Shown here piece by piece: positions 47,173-55,649 of a DNA stretch of 64,000 nt. A model generated the notes under the pieces. That model was not told the DNA's origin and searched no databases. It worked only from the letters and a program-made list of their open reading frames with translations. The DNA comes from SLDF01 sp964537925. GTDB lineage: Bacteria > Bacteroidota > Bacteroidia > Chitinophagales > Saprospiraceae. How positions within the stretch are numbered: the stretch's first letter is position 1; each line of letters begins with the position of its first letter. Made by a program: the position numbers and the translations under genes. Location of the stretch: the NCBI GenBank assembly GCA_964537925.1, contig CAZICV010000004.1, positions 340,918-404,917 of the forward strand. Reading direction: 5' to 3'.

Positions 47173-48222
47173 ATGATACAAGTAAAGAAAGAAGGTGTCC
47201 TGCTGGAAAAAACGACGCACGGATTTGAGAACGAGGCGGTATCCAACCCGGCCGCTATCCGGGTGGGTGATCATGTACACCTTTTTTACAGGGCGGTGAG
47301 CATGGGCAACTATTCCAGTATCGGTTATTGCAGGCTGCGGGGACCGATGACCATCGAGGAGCGCCATGACCTCCCCCTTTTGTTTCCCCAGCATGACTAC
47401 GAAACACACGGCATCGAAGATCCCCGGATCGTTCTGATCGATGATCTCTACTACCTGACCTATACCGCCTACGACGGAGTAAATGCCCTGGGCGCACTGG
47501 CAACCTCCCGCGATCTGCAACACTTTGAAAAACACGGGGTGATCGTGCCTCAGATGAGCTTCCAGGCATTCAAGCACCTGGCTGAATCCAGGACGCCGCT
47601 CAACGAGAAATACACCCGTTACAACGACCGGTCCTTCTTCACACCGACCCCTGGCAAGGAGATGTTGCTATGGGACAAGAACGTGATCTTCTTCCCGAGG
47701 CGGATCAACGGGCTCCTGTACTTCATGCACCGGATACGGCCGGATATCCAGATCGCCGCCGTAGAGGATATACAAGGGCTGACCAGGCAATATTGGGAAG
47801 ATTACCTGCTCCATATGGATGAAAAGATCGCGATGACCCCCGGTTATGAACACGAGGTAAGCTATATCGGAGGAGGCTGCCCACCCATAGAGACGACCGA
47901 AGGCTGGCTGCTGATCTATCACGGTGTACACGACACCCCGCGAGGATATGTGTACACCGTAGGTGCGGCGCTCATGGACCTGGACAATCCCTGGCGGGAA
48001 ATCGCCCGGCTGCCTTACCCGTTGTTCCAGCCGGAATACAAATGGGAGCTGATAGGCGAAGTCAACAATGTATGCTTCCCGACGGGCGCTGTCCTGTTTG
48101 GCGACACTTTATACATATACTACGGCGCCGCCGACGAGTGTATTGCCTGTGCATCTGTCAGCCTCACAGAGCTCGTGGCTGAATTGTCAACCTACACCAG
48201 TTACACATCCAATGAAAAATAA
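47173..48222 (+). CDS. GH130 family beta-mannoside phosphorylase-like enzyme
   Basis: A 349-residue cytoplasmic protein of the five-bladed GH130 fold. The N-terminal NEAVSNPAAIRVGDHVHLFYRAV, HGIEDPRIVLIDDLYYLTYTAYDG with the conserved E-D-P-R, and GGGCPPIETTEGWLLIYHGV (47868-47930) are family blocks. GH130 enzymes phosphorolyse or hydrolyse beta-mannosides. Its stop overlaps the start of the GT4 fusion gene by 11 nt, so the two are coupled and probably act on the same mannose-containing glycan. Confidence 0.9.
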   Translation: MIQVKKEGVLLEKTTHGFENEAVSNPAAIRVGDHVHLFYRAVSMGNYSSIGYCRLRGPMTIEERHDLPLLFPQHDYETHGIEDPRIVLIDDLYYLTYTAYDGVNALGALATSRDLQHFEKHGVIVPQMSFQAFKHLAESRTPLNEKYTRYNDRSFFTPTPGKEMLLWDKNVIFFPRRINGLLYFMHRIRPDIQIAAVEDIQGLTRQYWEDYLLHMDEKIAMTPGYEHEVSYIGGGCPPIETTEGWLLIYHGVHDTPRGYVYTVGAALMDLDNPWREIARLPYPLFQPEYKWELIGEVNNVCFPTGAVLFGDTLYIYYGAADECIACASVSLTELVAELSTYTSYTSNEK

Positions 48223-50554
48223 AACACCTCTCCACAGAACCCCGATCCGCCAGGAAGATGGTGTGATCAGCATCGATCGTCCCCAGACGCCCGATCTGGA
48301 ACAATCTACGGATGCAGAGTTGATAACCAAAGCGACCCGCCCGGTTGACAGGAAAACCGGTATCCTGTTCGTAACATCCTACCCTCCCAGGGAATGTGGT
48401 ATCGCGACCTATTCACAGGACCTGATCAGGGCGCTGGGCCAGCAGTTTGAAGGAGCGTTTTCTCTGCAGGTATGTGCGCTGGAATCCGGTAGCACAGCTC
48501 ATACATATCCTTCTGAAGTCCGCTACGTACTCGACACATCGCAATCAGCGGAATACGCCCGGCTGGCGGCGGATATCAACCTGGACAATCATATCGGGAT
48601 GATAGTGGTCCAGCATGAATTCGGCTTTTTCAGAAGTCAGGAGTCGGCTTTCCTGCAGTTCCTGTCCGACCTGTCCAAGCCGGTCGCAGTCGTCTTCCAT
48701 ACCGTATTGCCTGGCCCCGATATGCAACTAAGAGACATAGTCAGGCGGATCGCTGCAGTAGCCGATTCCCTGGTCGTAATGACCCGTCACTCGGCAGATA
48801 TACTGACGACAACATACGGTGTAGCCACGCACAAGGTATCGGTCATTCCTCACGGCACACACCTCGTACCTCACGTGAGCAAACGCCTGCTGAAGATCAA
48901 ATACGGGCTGGAAGGCCGCAAGGTACTCAGCACATTCGGGCTGCTGAGTGCAGGCAAAAGCATAGAGACCACACTTGAAGCAATGCCCTCTATCGTAGAT
49001 CAGTACCCGGAAACGGTATTCCTGGTCATTGGCAAGACCCACCCCGAAGTCTGCAAGGCCGAAGGCGAAAAATACCGGCTGCAGCTCGAACGCATGGTAA
49101 CACAATACGGACTGCAGGAGCATGTGCTTTTTGTAAACAAGTATGTAGATCTCCAGGAACTCCTGGAATACCTGCAACTCACGGATATTTATCTCTTTAC
49201 GAGCAAGGATCCGAACCAGGCTGTGAGCGGCACTTTTTCCTATGCTATGAGCTGCGCTTGTCCCATCATCTCGACACCGATACCACATGCCCGTGAAATG
49301 CTGGCCGACGACACGGGGTTCATATTTGATTTCTGCAGGGCCGATCAGCTCGGCAGCCATGTACGACGCGTGCTGGGAGACGATGATCTCCGCAGGAGCA
49401 TCAGCATACAGGCGCTGCAGAAGATCGTTTCCACAGCCTGGGAAAACTCGGCGGTAGCGCATACGCTGCTGTTCAGGAAGATCATCGGTGATGACACGTC
49501 CCTTCACCATAGTTTACCCGCTGTCAACCTCAGTCACCTGCACCAGATGACGACCAGCACAGGTATCATCCAGTTTGCCCGGATCAACCTGCCCGATATC
49601 GAGTCCGGCTATACCTTGGATGATAATGCACGGGCCCTGATCGCCCTGTGTATGTACTGCCGTATGACGGGTGATGATTCTTGTCTTCCCGAAATACGGA
49701 TCTATCTCCGCTTCATCCGAGGCTGCCAACAAGTCGGCGGTGATTTTCTCAATTATGTTGACAAAAGCGGCAGATTCACAACACAGAACCTGGAGGTCAA
49801 CCTGGACGACGCCAACGGCCGGGCCGCCTGGGCGCTGGGCTATGCCCTCTCGCTGGGAGACCAGTTACCGGAAGAGATCCGGACTGAGGCGAAAGCCCTC
49901 CTGGACAATTCGCTGTCACATCTCGAAAAGATATGCTCTCCGCGGGCGACGGCTTTCGCTATCAAGGGGCTCTTTTACGCATATGGCGCTGATCCCCACC
50001 CGGCCTATTTTGCACTGGCAACGGGTTTTGCCGGACGGCTGGAACGGATGTACCGGAAAGTCTCCGACGATACCTGGCAGTGGTTTGAGCCCTATCTCAC
50101 TTATGCCAACAGCATATTGCCGGAAGCTATGCTGTACGCGTGGTTGCTGACCGGCGATGCAGCCTATGAAGAGACAGCAGTCACTTCACTCGGCTTTTTG
50201 ACGTCACATATATTTAACGAAAACGGCATAGAAGTCATCTCCAACCGTACCTGGCTGCATAGAGGGCAGGAAGCGGGCCGATTCGGAGAACAGCCTATCG
50301 ATGTGGCTTATACGATCATGACCCTGGCCAGGTTTTACGACGCCTTCGGAGAGGAGCGCTACCGGCAGCAGATGGAAACAGCTTTCAACTGGTTTCTCGG
50401 CAGCAACCGCCTCCACCAGACCGTATACAATCCCTGCACCGGAGGGTGCTACGACGGGCTGGAGGACACACATGTCAACCTCAACCAGGGCGCCGAGTCC
50501 ACGATCAGCTATCTGCTGGCCAGACTGACGATGGAACAGTACGCACAGGCTTAA
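48212..50554 (+). CDS. GT4 glycosyltransferase fused to an alpha/alpha six-hairpin domain
   Basis: A 780-residue protein from the ATG at 48212; the frame is open from 48068, but that part lies inside the GH130 gene. Residues about 45-420 are a GT-B glycosyltransferase with FVTSYPPRECGIATYSQDL and the donor-site region SGTFSYAMSCACPIISTPIPHAREML. The last 350 residues form a helical barrel-like domain (ESGYTLDDNARALIALCMY, EVNLDDANGRAAWALGYAL, WLHRGQEAGRFGEQPIDVAYTI), of the six-hairpin glycosidase type. It may build and trim, or bind, a mannan with the GH130 partner. Which sugar is used is not visible. Confidence 0.85.
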   Translation: MKNKTPLHRTPIRQEDGVISIDRPQTPDLEQSTDAELITKATRPVDRKTGILFVTSYPPRECGIATYSQDLIRALGQQFEGAFSLQVCALESGSTAHTYPSEVRYVLDTSQSAEYARLAADINLDNHIGMIVVQHEFGFFRSQESAFLQFLSDLSKPVAVVFHTVLPGPDMQLRDIVRRIAAVADSLVVMTRHSADILTTTYGVATHKVSVIPHGTHLVPHVSKRLLKIKYGLEGRKVLSTFGLLSAGKSIETTLEAMPSIVDQYPETVFLVIGKTHPEVCKAEGEKYRLQLERMVTQYGLQEHVLFVNKYVDLQELLEYLQLTDIYLFTSKDPNQAVSGTFSYAMSCACPIISTPIPHAREMLADDTGFIFDFCRADQLGSHVRRVLGDDDLRRSISIQALQKIVSTAWENSAVAHTLLFRKIIGDDTSLHHSLPAVNLSHLHQMTTSTGIIQFARINLPDIESGYTLDDNARALIALCMYCRMTGDDSCLPEIRIYLRFIRGCQQVGGDFLNYVDKSGRFTTQNLEVNLDDANGRAAWALGYALSLGDQLPEEIRTEAKALLDNSLSHLEKICSPRATAFAIKGLFYAYGADPHPAYFALATGFAGRLERMYRKVSDDTWQWFEPYLTYANSILPEAMLYAWLLTGDAAYEETAVTSLGFLTSHIFNENGIEVISNRTWLHRGQEAGRFGEQPIDVAYTIMTLARFYDAFGEERYRQQMETAFNWFLGSNRLHQTVYNPCTGGCYDGLEDTHVNLNQGAESTISYLLARLTMEQYAQA

Positions 50555-50733
50555 CGCCCCAACCAGGTAAGCAGGCCACAGGATAAGCAACCCACCATGG
50601 CGCCGGACGAAATCATCAGCGCCACCCTGTACGAATTTTGTATTCGTGCACGGATTGAGGAGAGGAATATCCGGCTTATCTTTCTGGTGCTGCTGCTAAA
50701 GACGCAGCACCAACAACACCCAAAACAAAAGAC

Positions 50734-51156
50734 ATGATAACGGACCACCTCTCCACCTACCGCACCGCCGTCAAAGCACCCGTAGAAAAAGTATGGGATG
50801 CCCTGATCAATCCCGAACTTGTACGACAGTATTTCTTCGGCTCCCAACAGGAGAGTGACTGGCAGGTCGGCAGCCCGATCACGTGGAGCGGCGTCTACGA
50901 AGGACAATCTTATACAGACAGGGGTGTCGTACTGGAGTTCCACCCACATAAAAAGATCGCCTACAGCTACCTCAGCAGTTGGAGCGGGCTGGAAGATAGC
51001 CCGGAGAACTACCTCCTGGTCACCTATACGCTGCATCCCCTGGAAGCAGGTACCGAACTCACGATCACTCAATCCAACTACAATGCTGAAAAGGCCAGTC
51101 ACTCGGCCGAAGGCTGGGCTACAGTCGTGGATGGGCTGAAGAAGCTGGTGGAGTAA
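50734..51156 (+). CDS. SRPBCC (AHSA1-type) domain protein
   Basis: A 140-residue protein with the START-like fold: TAVKAPVEKVWDALINPELVRQYFFG at the N-terminus, VLEFHPHKKIAYSYLSSWSGLEDS in the middle and the C-terminal helix AEGWATVVDGLKKLVE. These proteins bind small hydrophobic ligands in a deep cavity; the ligand is unknown. It is a single gene. A second member of the family is at 55220-55639. Confidence 0.87.
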   Translation: MITDHLSTYRTAVKAPVEKVWDALINPELVRQYFFGSQQESDWQVGSPITWSGVYEGQSYTDRGVVLEFHPHKKIAYSYLSSWSGLEDSPENYLLVTYTLHPLEAGTELTITQSNYNAEKASHSAEGWATVVDGLKKLVE

Positions 51157-51418
51157 CTATCATAAAGCCGCAGTGTCCCAAGAACTGCTTCCCAAAATCC
51201 ATCACTGCACAGACGCATGGAGGAAGCAAGCATTCATCTAAGCCAATCTGGCAAATAACCAGGAGCTCATTCAATCTGACCGGCAGTCTTTCCATTGCGC
51301 AAAGTTGAACAATCATACGCCTGGCCGTACCGCTTGTCTGCAAGCAAAATTGCATTATATTTAACTTGATACAAATCAACACCCTCGTATTAAGGTATCA
51401 GCCAAAACCAATGGTTCC
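51157..51418. other. intergenic region before the toxin-antitoxin-chaperone operon
   Basis: 262 bp with no convincing open frame, terminator or known RNA. It joins the promoter/operator of the operon at 51419. Confidence 0.5.
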
Positions 51419-51450
51419 TTGACAACAAGTCAAACATGTCAGTATATTTA
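51419..51450 (+). promoter_or_regulatory. candidate promoter of the toxin-antitoxin-chaperone operon
   Basis: TTG at 51419-51421 and TATATTTA at 51443-51450 are 21 nt apart and resemble the -33/-7 elements, with the last G of TAnnTTTG replaced by A. The -7 box runs into the palindrome at 51447-51472, so a bound repressor would block it. The start site would be near 51455, leaving about 40 nt before the GTG. Confidence 0.5.
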
Positions 51451-51472
51451 ATTCACTTTAAAGTGAATTAAA
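51447..51472. promoter_or_regulatory. 26-bp perfect palindrome, probable antitoxin operator
   Basis: TTTAATTCACTTT is followed directly by its exact reverse complement. The half-site AAGTGAAT recurs at 51492-51499, beside the toxin start codon. It is placed over the promoter of a toxin-antitoxin operon, the usual site of autorepression by the antitoxin HTH protein. Confidence 0.75.
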
Positions 51473-51493
51473 ATTGACTCAATCAAGTTATAA

Positions 51494-52030
51494 GTGAATA
51501 CATTTGCGCTTGAAGTATGGTATGACGAAGGAGCAGCTTGCGCATTCTATACGGCAAGATATATCGGTATAGAAAATGACAGTCTATCAGAGACTGATAA
51601 GTTTTTCGATAAATATGCCGTGTCTGAGCAACCATACGAAGAAGAGGCTTTGCAATTATTTCGCTTGATAACAGAGAGCATTGGCAATAAGTACGGGGCT
51701 ATAGATGATTTCTTTGACCGGCATGAAAACAGGGTACAGGACTTACCGCCCAAACCCAAACAGTGCATAAAAGAAATAAAGATGCTGGGATCCAACTTTC
51801 CGCTTCGGCTATATTGTTATCGGGTCACAGAACAAATAGTTGTTTTATTTAACGGCGGAATTAAGGATGCACCGACAGCGCAGAGAAGCGAGGACCTCAG
51901 CATGAAATTCAATGAAACACAAAGCCTTGCCAGGAAGATCGAGACAGGGTTGCGGGAGGGGATGATCTGCATCTCGACCTGTGGCAGAAAGTTGGAGAGT
52001 TTCGACGGTTCAAGTGAAATAATCTTATAA
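51494..52030 (+). CDS. putative RelE/HigB-like toxin of a toxin-antitoxin-chaperone system
   Basis: A 178-residue protein from a GTG; no ATG is available in frame near the start. The second half carries KEIKMLGSNFPLRLYCYRVTEQIVVLFNGG (about 94-123), a strand-turn-strand pattern as in RelE/HigB ribosome-dependent mRNases. At 178 residues it is longer than typical HigB (about 110-125), with an extra helical N-terminus. The toxin assignment rests partly on position: it is followed 11 nt later by an HTH antitoxin and then a SecB-like chaperone. Confidence 0.65.
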   Translation: MNTFALEVWYDEGAACAFYTARYIGIENDSLSETDKFFDKYAVSEQPYEEEALQLFRLITESIGNKYGAIDDFFDRHENRVQDLPPKPKQCIKEIKMLGSNFPLRLYCYRVTEQIVVLFNGGIKDAPTAQRSEDLSMKFNETQSLARKIETGLREGMICISTCGRKLESFDGSSEIIL

Positions 52031-52041
52031 CAAAAAGAGCC

Positions 52042-52449
52042 ATGAGAAGTAAAACCGTAGACAGATTGCTAAAAAGCACCCCGGAAGATGTAAAGATCTT
52101 CGTGGACCTGTACGCTGACCTGATAGTACGCATCAACCAGTTGCTCCGCGAGAAAAAGATCACTCAGAAGGAACTCGCCGACAAGCTGGATAAGCGACCT
52201 TCTGAGATCTCCAAATGGCTCGGGGGCGAACACAACTTCACCTTGCGGTCTATCGCCAAACTGCAGGCGGAGCTTGGCGAGCCCCTGCTGACTGTACCTA
52301 AAAGACCTGCCCGACCCGAGTTCATCAAAGGCTATGCGAGCAGCGTCCATACATTTATTAGCTACAGGAAAGCTGCTCCAGAGGCGGAAGCCAAAACGAG
52401 CAAATGGCATGAATCTTCAATAATAAACCAATCCATCAATGTCGGATAA
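52042..52449 (+). CDS. HigA-like HTH antitoxin with a C-terminal tail
   Basis: A 135-residue protein. The Xre-type helix-turn-helix lies at about 38-80 (ITQKELADKLDKRPSEISKWLGG). Beyond residue 97 there is an extra tail of about 38 residues ending ...KTSKWHESSIINQSINVG. In TAC systems such a tail (the chaperone-addiction region) makes the antitoxin depend on a SecB-like chaperone; the K-W122-H recalls the tryptophan of the mycobacterial HigA1 tail. It overlaps the chaperone gene by 11 nt. It should repress through the palindrome at 51447-51472. Confidence 0.85.
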   Translation: MRSKTVDRLLKSTPEDVKIFVDLYADLIVRINQLLREKKITQKELADKLDKRPSEISKWLGGEHNFTLRSIAKLQAELGEPLLTVPKRPARPEFIKGYASSVHTFISYRKAAPEAEAKTSKWHESSIINQSINVG

Positions 52450-52894
52450 CGCTGTTTTCAAGCCTGATAAGATCTCCCTGACCAGTTTCAAGCTGTTGCA
52501 AGGACAGGTCGACAACCCTGAAGAATTCGATTCCCATGAAGTAACAGGTTTTCATTTGTACAATTCGCTGCGGATCAGCTTCAACCTGGAAGACAAATTG
52601 GTAAAAGCCGATTTCAACATTGAGATCAAGACCGAAAGTCAGGGTAAAAATGATCCCGAAGCCAAGGGCAGTTTTCACCTGGCATATACTTTTCATGTGG
52701 ATAACCTGGAAGAACTGGCCCAACCAGACAAAGACAACCTAATAATCGACCTGCACCCTGCTCTGAGCAGCGCCCTTTCATCGATCACCTACTCTACTTC
52801 AAGGGGTATATTGTTGACCCGATTGCAGGGAACGGCCTTCAAAGCTTCATTCTACCCGTCACCAACCCCAATACTCTGCCCCGCAAGAAATTAG
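52439..52894 (+). CDS. SecB-like chaperone of a TAC system, 3' frameshifted
   Basis: A 151-residue SecB-family protein. The SecB-like block is clear at LHPALSSALSSITYSTSRGILL then TRLQGTAFKAS. In this family the next residues are ILPVxNPxxL. The current frame instead reads FYPSPTPILCPARN and stops, while the frame shifted by one nucleotide near 52850 reads ILPVTNPNTLPRKKLAG and stops at 52902. A one-base loss, either a true mutation or an assembly error, therefore replaces the normal C-terminus. The chaperone would protect the antitoxin encoded just upstream from aggregation and proteolysis. Confidence 0.8.
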   Translation: MSDNAVFKPDKISLTSFKLLQGQVDNPEEFDSHEVTGFHLYNSLRISFNLEDKLVKADFNIEIKTESQGKNDPEAKGSFHLAYTFHVDNLEELAQPDKDNLIIDLHPALSSALSSITYSTSRGILLTRLQGTAFKASFYPSPTPILCPARN

Positions 52895-52929
52895 CCGGTT
52901 GATCCGGGCAAAAAACTCTCAAATACGCG

Positions 52930-53478
52930 ATGGAAAAATTCTACATTGAAACCCCCAGGCTGCTGATCCGCAACCTCCGCCAGACCGACCTGGAAGACTT
53001 CCACAGCTACCGGTCTGATCCCCAAGTGACCAAATACCAGGGATTCGATGTGATGAACCGGCAAGAAGCGGCTGCATTCATTGAGAGACAAGTGGACAAA
53101 ACTTTCGGCGAACCCGGCAACTGGGTACAATATGCACTGGAAGAAAAAGCCACCGGTGCACTCATCGGCGACTGCGCCATACGGCTGCTGGAAGATACCC
53201 GCATGGCCGAGATCGGCATGACACTTTCTCCTGCCCGGCAGCGGCAGGGCTATGCCCGTGAAGCGATGCTCGGCATACTGAGCCACCTCTTCGATACGGT
53301 GCAGGTTCACCGGGTCGTCGAGACCGTAGATGCGGAGAATACGGCTTCCATCGCGCTGCTCAGGAGCCTGGGATTCAGGCAGGAGGGCCATTTCATCGAG
53401 AATATCTTTTTTAAAGGCAAATGGGGCAGCGAATACCAGTATGCCATGCTCCGGCGCGAGTGGCACGAAAGAAACTGA
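52930..53478 (+). CDS. GNAT N-acetyltransferase, RimJ/RimL-like
   Basis: A 182-residue acetyltransferase. It starts with the family opening FYIETPRLLIRNLRQTDLEDF. The acetyl-CoA site is AEIGMTLSPARQRQGYAREAM (Q/RxxGxA pattern), followed by VETVDAENTASIALLRSLGFRQEG. Members acetylate ribosomal-protein N-termini, aminoglycosides or small amines; the substrate here is unknown. It starts 28 nt after the restored end of the SecB-like frame and may be read through from that operon. Confidence 0.9.
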   Translation: MEKFYIETPRLLIRNLRQTDLEDFHSYRSDPQVTKYQGFDVMNRQEAAAFIERQVDKTFGEPGNWVQYALEEKATGALIGDCAIRLLEDTRMAEIGMTLSPARQRQGYAREAMLGILSHLFDTVQVHRVVETVDAENTASIALLRSLGFRQEGHFIENIFFKGKWGSEYQYAMLRREWHERN

Positions 53479-53581
53479 CACCCGGAGGAGTCGTCCGAAA
53501 AATGTACGATAGGGGCTAAACCTGCGCTCCAAACTACCGTCCTATTTGTACAGTTAATGTACATAAACGTCCTCTCTGTCA

Positions 53582-54889
53582 ATGAAACAGGTACTGCTGC
53601 TCCTCCTACTGTCCATATCTGCCGGCCTGCAGGCACAGACCCTCTATTTCCCACCTACCACAGGAAATGCCTGGGACACACTTGTTCCGGAAGCACTGGG
53701 CTGGTGCCCGCACAAGATCGACAGTCTCTATACTTTCCTGGAAGACAACAATACCCGGGCATTCCTCCTGCTCAAAGATGGCCGCATCGTGCTCGAAAGG
53801 TATTTTGCCGGACACACACAGACTACTCCCTGGCAATGGGCATCCGCAGGCAAAACGCTGACAGCCTTCATGATAGGTATCGCCCAGCAGGAACAGCATC
53901 TTTCTATCTCGGACGCTGTTTCTGATTATCTCGGCCAGGGCTGGACCAGTTGTCCCCCGGCAGAAGAGTCCCGGATCACCATCCGTCACCAGCTTACTAT
54001 GACTTCCGGGCTCGACGACGATGTGCAGGACAACTTCTGCACACTGGACACCTGCCTGCTCTGCCTGGCCGCACCCGGGACACGCTGGGCCTACCACAAC
54101 GCACCATACACCCTGCTCGATGGAGTGATCGAGGGCGCCACCGGTATGACACTCAATGCATACACCAACCAGAAACTCAAGAACCCAACCGGTATGACTG
54201 GCCTCTTCGTGCCGGTGGGGTATAACAATGTCTATTTCAGCAACGCGCGCAGCATGGGCCGCTTCGGTCTCCTCATCCTCAACAGGGGCAACTGGAACGG
54301 ACGACAGATCATGACGGATACCGCCTATTTCGATCAGATGGTCAATACTTCTCAGCCACTCAACGAGTCTTACGGTTATCTCTGGTGGCTGAACGGCAAA
54401 TCCTCCTTCAGGTTGCCACAATCACAGTTCTCCTTCCCCGGGCCGCTCAGCCCCCATGCACCGGGCGATATGATCGCAGGACTTGGCAAAGACGGACAGT
54501 TTGTCAACATAGCTCCCGGCGAAGGCCTGGTCTGGGTACGGATGGGTGAAGCGCCCGACGGTCTGGCTGTCCCCTACCTGCTCAACGACCAGATCTGGGC
54601 CTATATCAACGAACTCGCTTGTCAAACCTCTGCTACTGAAGCCGCACCACAGGCCGTGGCGGTAGTAAACCTGTCGCCCAACCCGACCGGAGACCTGCTG
54701 CGTATCAGCGCCGACCAGATCATCACTGCAGTAGAAGTCTATACTGTCCTGGGGCGGCGGCTGGCCTCACTACGGACTCATGTACATAACGTTGAGCTAT
54801 CAGTAAAAGAATGGCCTGCCGGCATGGTGCTGGTCCGTGTGGCTTTCTCCGACGGCAGCAGTTACACGGGCAGGGTGATGGTGGAATAG
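53582..54889 (+). CDS. T9SS-secreted serine hydrolase (beta-lactamase family)
   Basis: A 435-residue protein with signal peptide MKQVLLLLLLSISAGLQAQ. The hydrolase domain has S-A-G-K as SxxK (WASAGKTLTAFM, about residue 97) and Y-H-N as YxN (about 170). The last 75 residues are a type A sorting domain (LSPNPTGDLLRIS...WPAGMVLVRVAF...GRVMVE). It is therefore exported through the outer membrane by T9SS and anchored or released. The substrate is unknown. Immediately after its stop lies a fragment of a Fur-like gene. Confidence 0.9.
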   Translation: MKQVLLLLLLSISAGLQAQTLYFPPTTGNAWDTLVPEALGWCPHKIDSLYTFLEDNNTRAFLLLKDGRIVLERYFAGHTQTTPWQWASAGKTLTAFMIGIAQQEQHLSISDAVSDYLGQGWTSCPPAEESRITIRHQLTMTSGLDDDVQDNFCTLDTCLLCLAAPGTRWAYHNAPYTLLDGVIEGATGMTLNAYTNQKLKNPTGMTGLFVPVGYNNVYFSNARSMGRFGLLILNRGNWNGRQIMTDTAYFDQMVNTSQPLNESYGYLWWLNGKSSFRLPQSQFSFPGPLSPHAPGDMIAGLGKDGQFVNIAPGEGLVWVRMGEAPDGLAVPYLLNDQIWAYINELACQTSATEAAPQAVAVVNLSPNPTGDLLRISADQIITAVEVYTVLGRRLASLRTHVHNVELSVKEWPAGMVLVRVAFSDGSSYTGRVMVE

Positions 54890-54894
54890 ACGGT

Positions 54895-55053
54895 AAATAC
54901 GGGCACAGGCACAGATATATTCATTTCAGTTGTGAGCGCCGCAAATCGGTCACTTGCCCGCTAAATGTGAAACCGGCGTTCAAGCTGTCGGTCCGTCATA
55001 CCGTCAACGAGGTACAGTTTACCCTGTCGGGGCTATGTCCCGAATGCTCATAA
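54895..55053 (+). pseudogene. C-terminal fragment of a Fur-family repressor
   Basis: One frame reads GHRHRYIHFSCERRKSVTC, then PLNVKPAFKLSVRHTVNEVQ and FTLSGLCPECS followed by a stop. This matches the dimerisation domain of Fur-type regulators (H-HFxC..C...C...GxCPxC end). The N-terminal winged helix is missing and the second cysteine of the first zinc pair is arginine (CERR for CxxC). A relic rather than a gene. The rest of the interval to 55219 shows nothing recognisable. Confidence 0.55.
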
Positions 55054-55219
55054 CCGGCTGCATGGGAGCCTGCATCCTTGGTGAGTCCTGCCTGTTTTTC
55101 ATGGCTCCTGGTATGTTACCCGCATACACAGGTCCGGATATTACGACTGACATCAGACCGAAAGATACAGACCTGGAAGTCTCCTGTGCTCATGCTCCTG
55201 TATGGTTGCCTTCATCTAT

Positions 55220-55639
55220 CTAGTCGGACTCGGCATACCGGCCGAAATTGTCCATGATGGCCTGCCAGCCTGCTCTCTGCATCTCAGCCGAGTGGGTATC
55301 CTCCGCGTCGAAGCGCTCAGTCACCCTGGTCCGACCGTTGCCAAGGTCTTCAAACAGGATCTCTACCTGCCTTCCGTCGCCCATTGTATACGCGATCCTC
55401 TGCCTGTCCTCTACTTCGTCGTATATACCACTGAAGTCAAAGCTCATCTTGCCGTCCCTGGAAGCCATCGTGGAAGAAAACCTCCCGCCCGGTCTCAGGT
55501 CATTTTCGGCTGTGGGGCAGTGCCAGTCCTCTGATGCGAAATTCCAGTTGACGATATGGGCAGGTTCTGTCCAGCGATCCCACACTTTGTCCACACCGGC
55601 CTGTATCTCGGCCGATACAGTGATCTTTTGTGCTGCCAT
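55220..55639 (-). CDS. SRPBCC (AHSA1-type) domain protein
   Basis: A 139-residue protein from the ATG at 55639 (MAAQKITVSAEIQAGVDKVW). The fold markers are VDKVWDRWTEPAHIVNWNFASEDW, LRPGGRFSSTMASRDG and the C-terminal helix MQRAGWQAIMDNFGRYAES. Members bind hydrophobic ligands; the role is unknown. It starts 10 nt after the VOC protein gene, so the two are co-transcribed. Confidence 0.88.
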   Translation of the reverse strand: MAAQKITVSAEIQAGVDKVWDRWTEPAHIVNWNFASEDWHCPTAENDLRPGGRFSSTMASRDGKMSFDFSGIYDEVEDRQRIAYTMGDGRQVEILFEDLGNGRTRVTERFDAEDTHSAEMQRAGWQAIMDNFGRYAESD

Positions 55640-55649
55640 GTGGTGATGT

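Noticed and set aside
48068..48211. N-terminal extension of the GT4 fusion protein
   Set aside because: It reads another frame of the GH130 gene; the ATG at 48212 gives a normal short overlap.
51499..51506. TACATTTG as the promoter box of the TAC operon
   Set aside because: It lies inside the first codons after the only available GTG start; the TTG/TATATTTA pair at 51419-51450 fits better.
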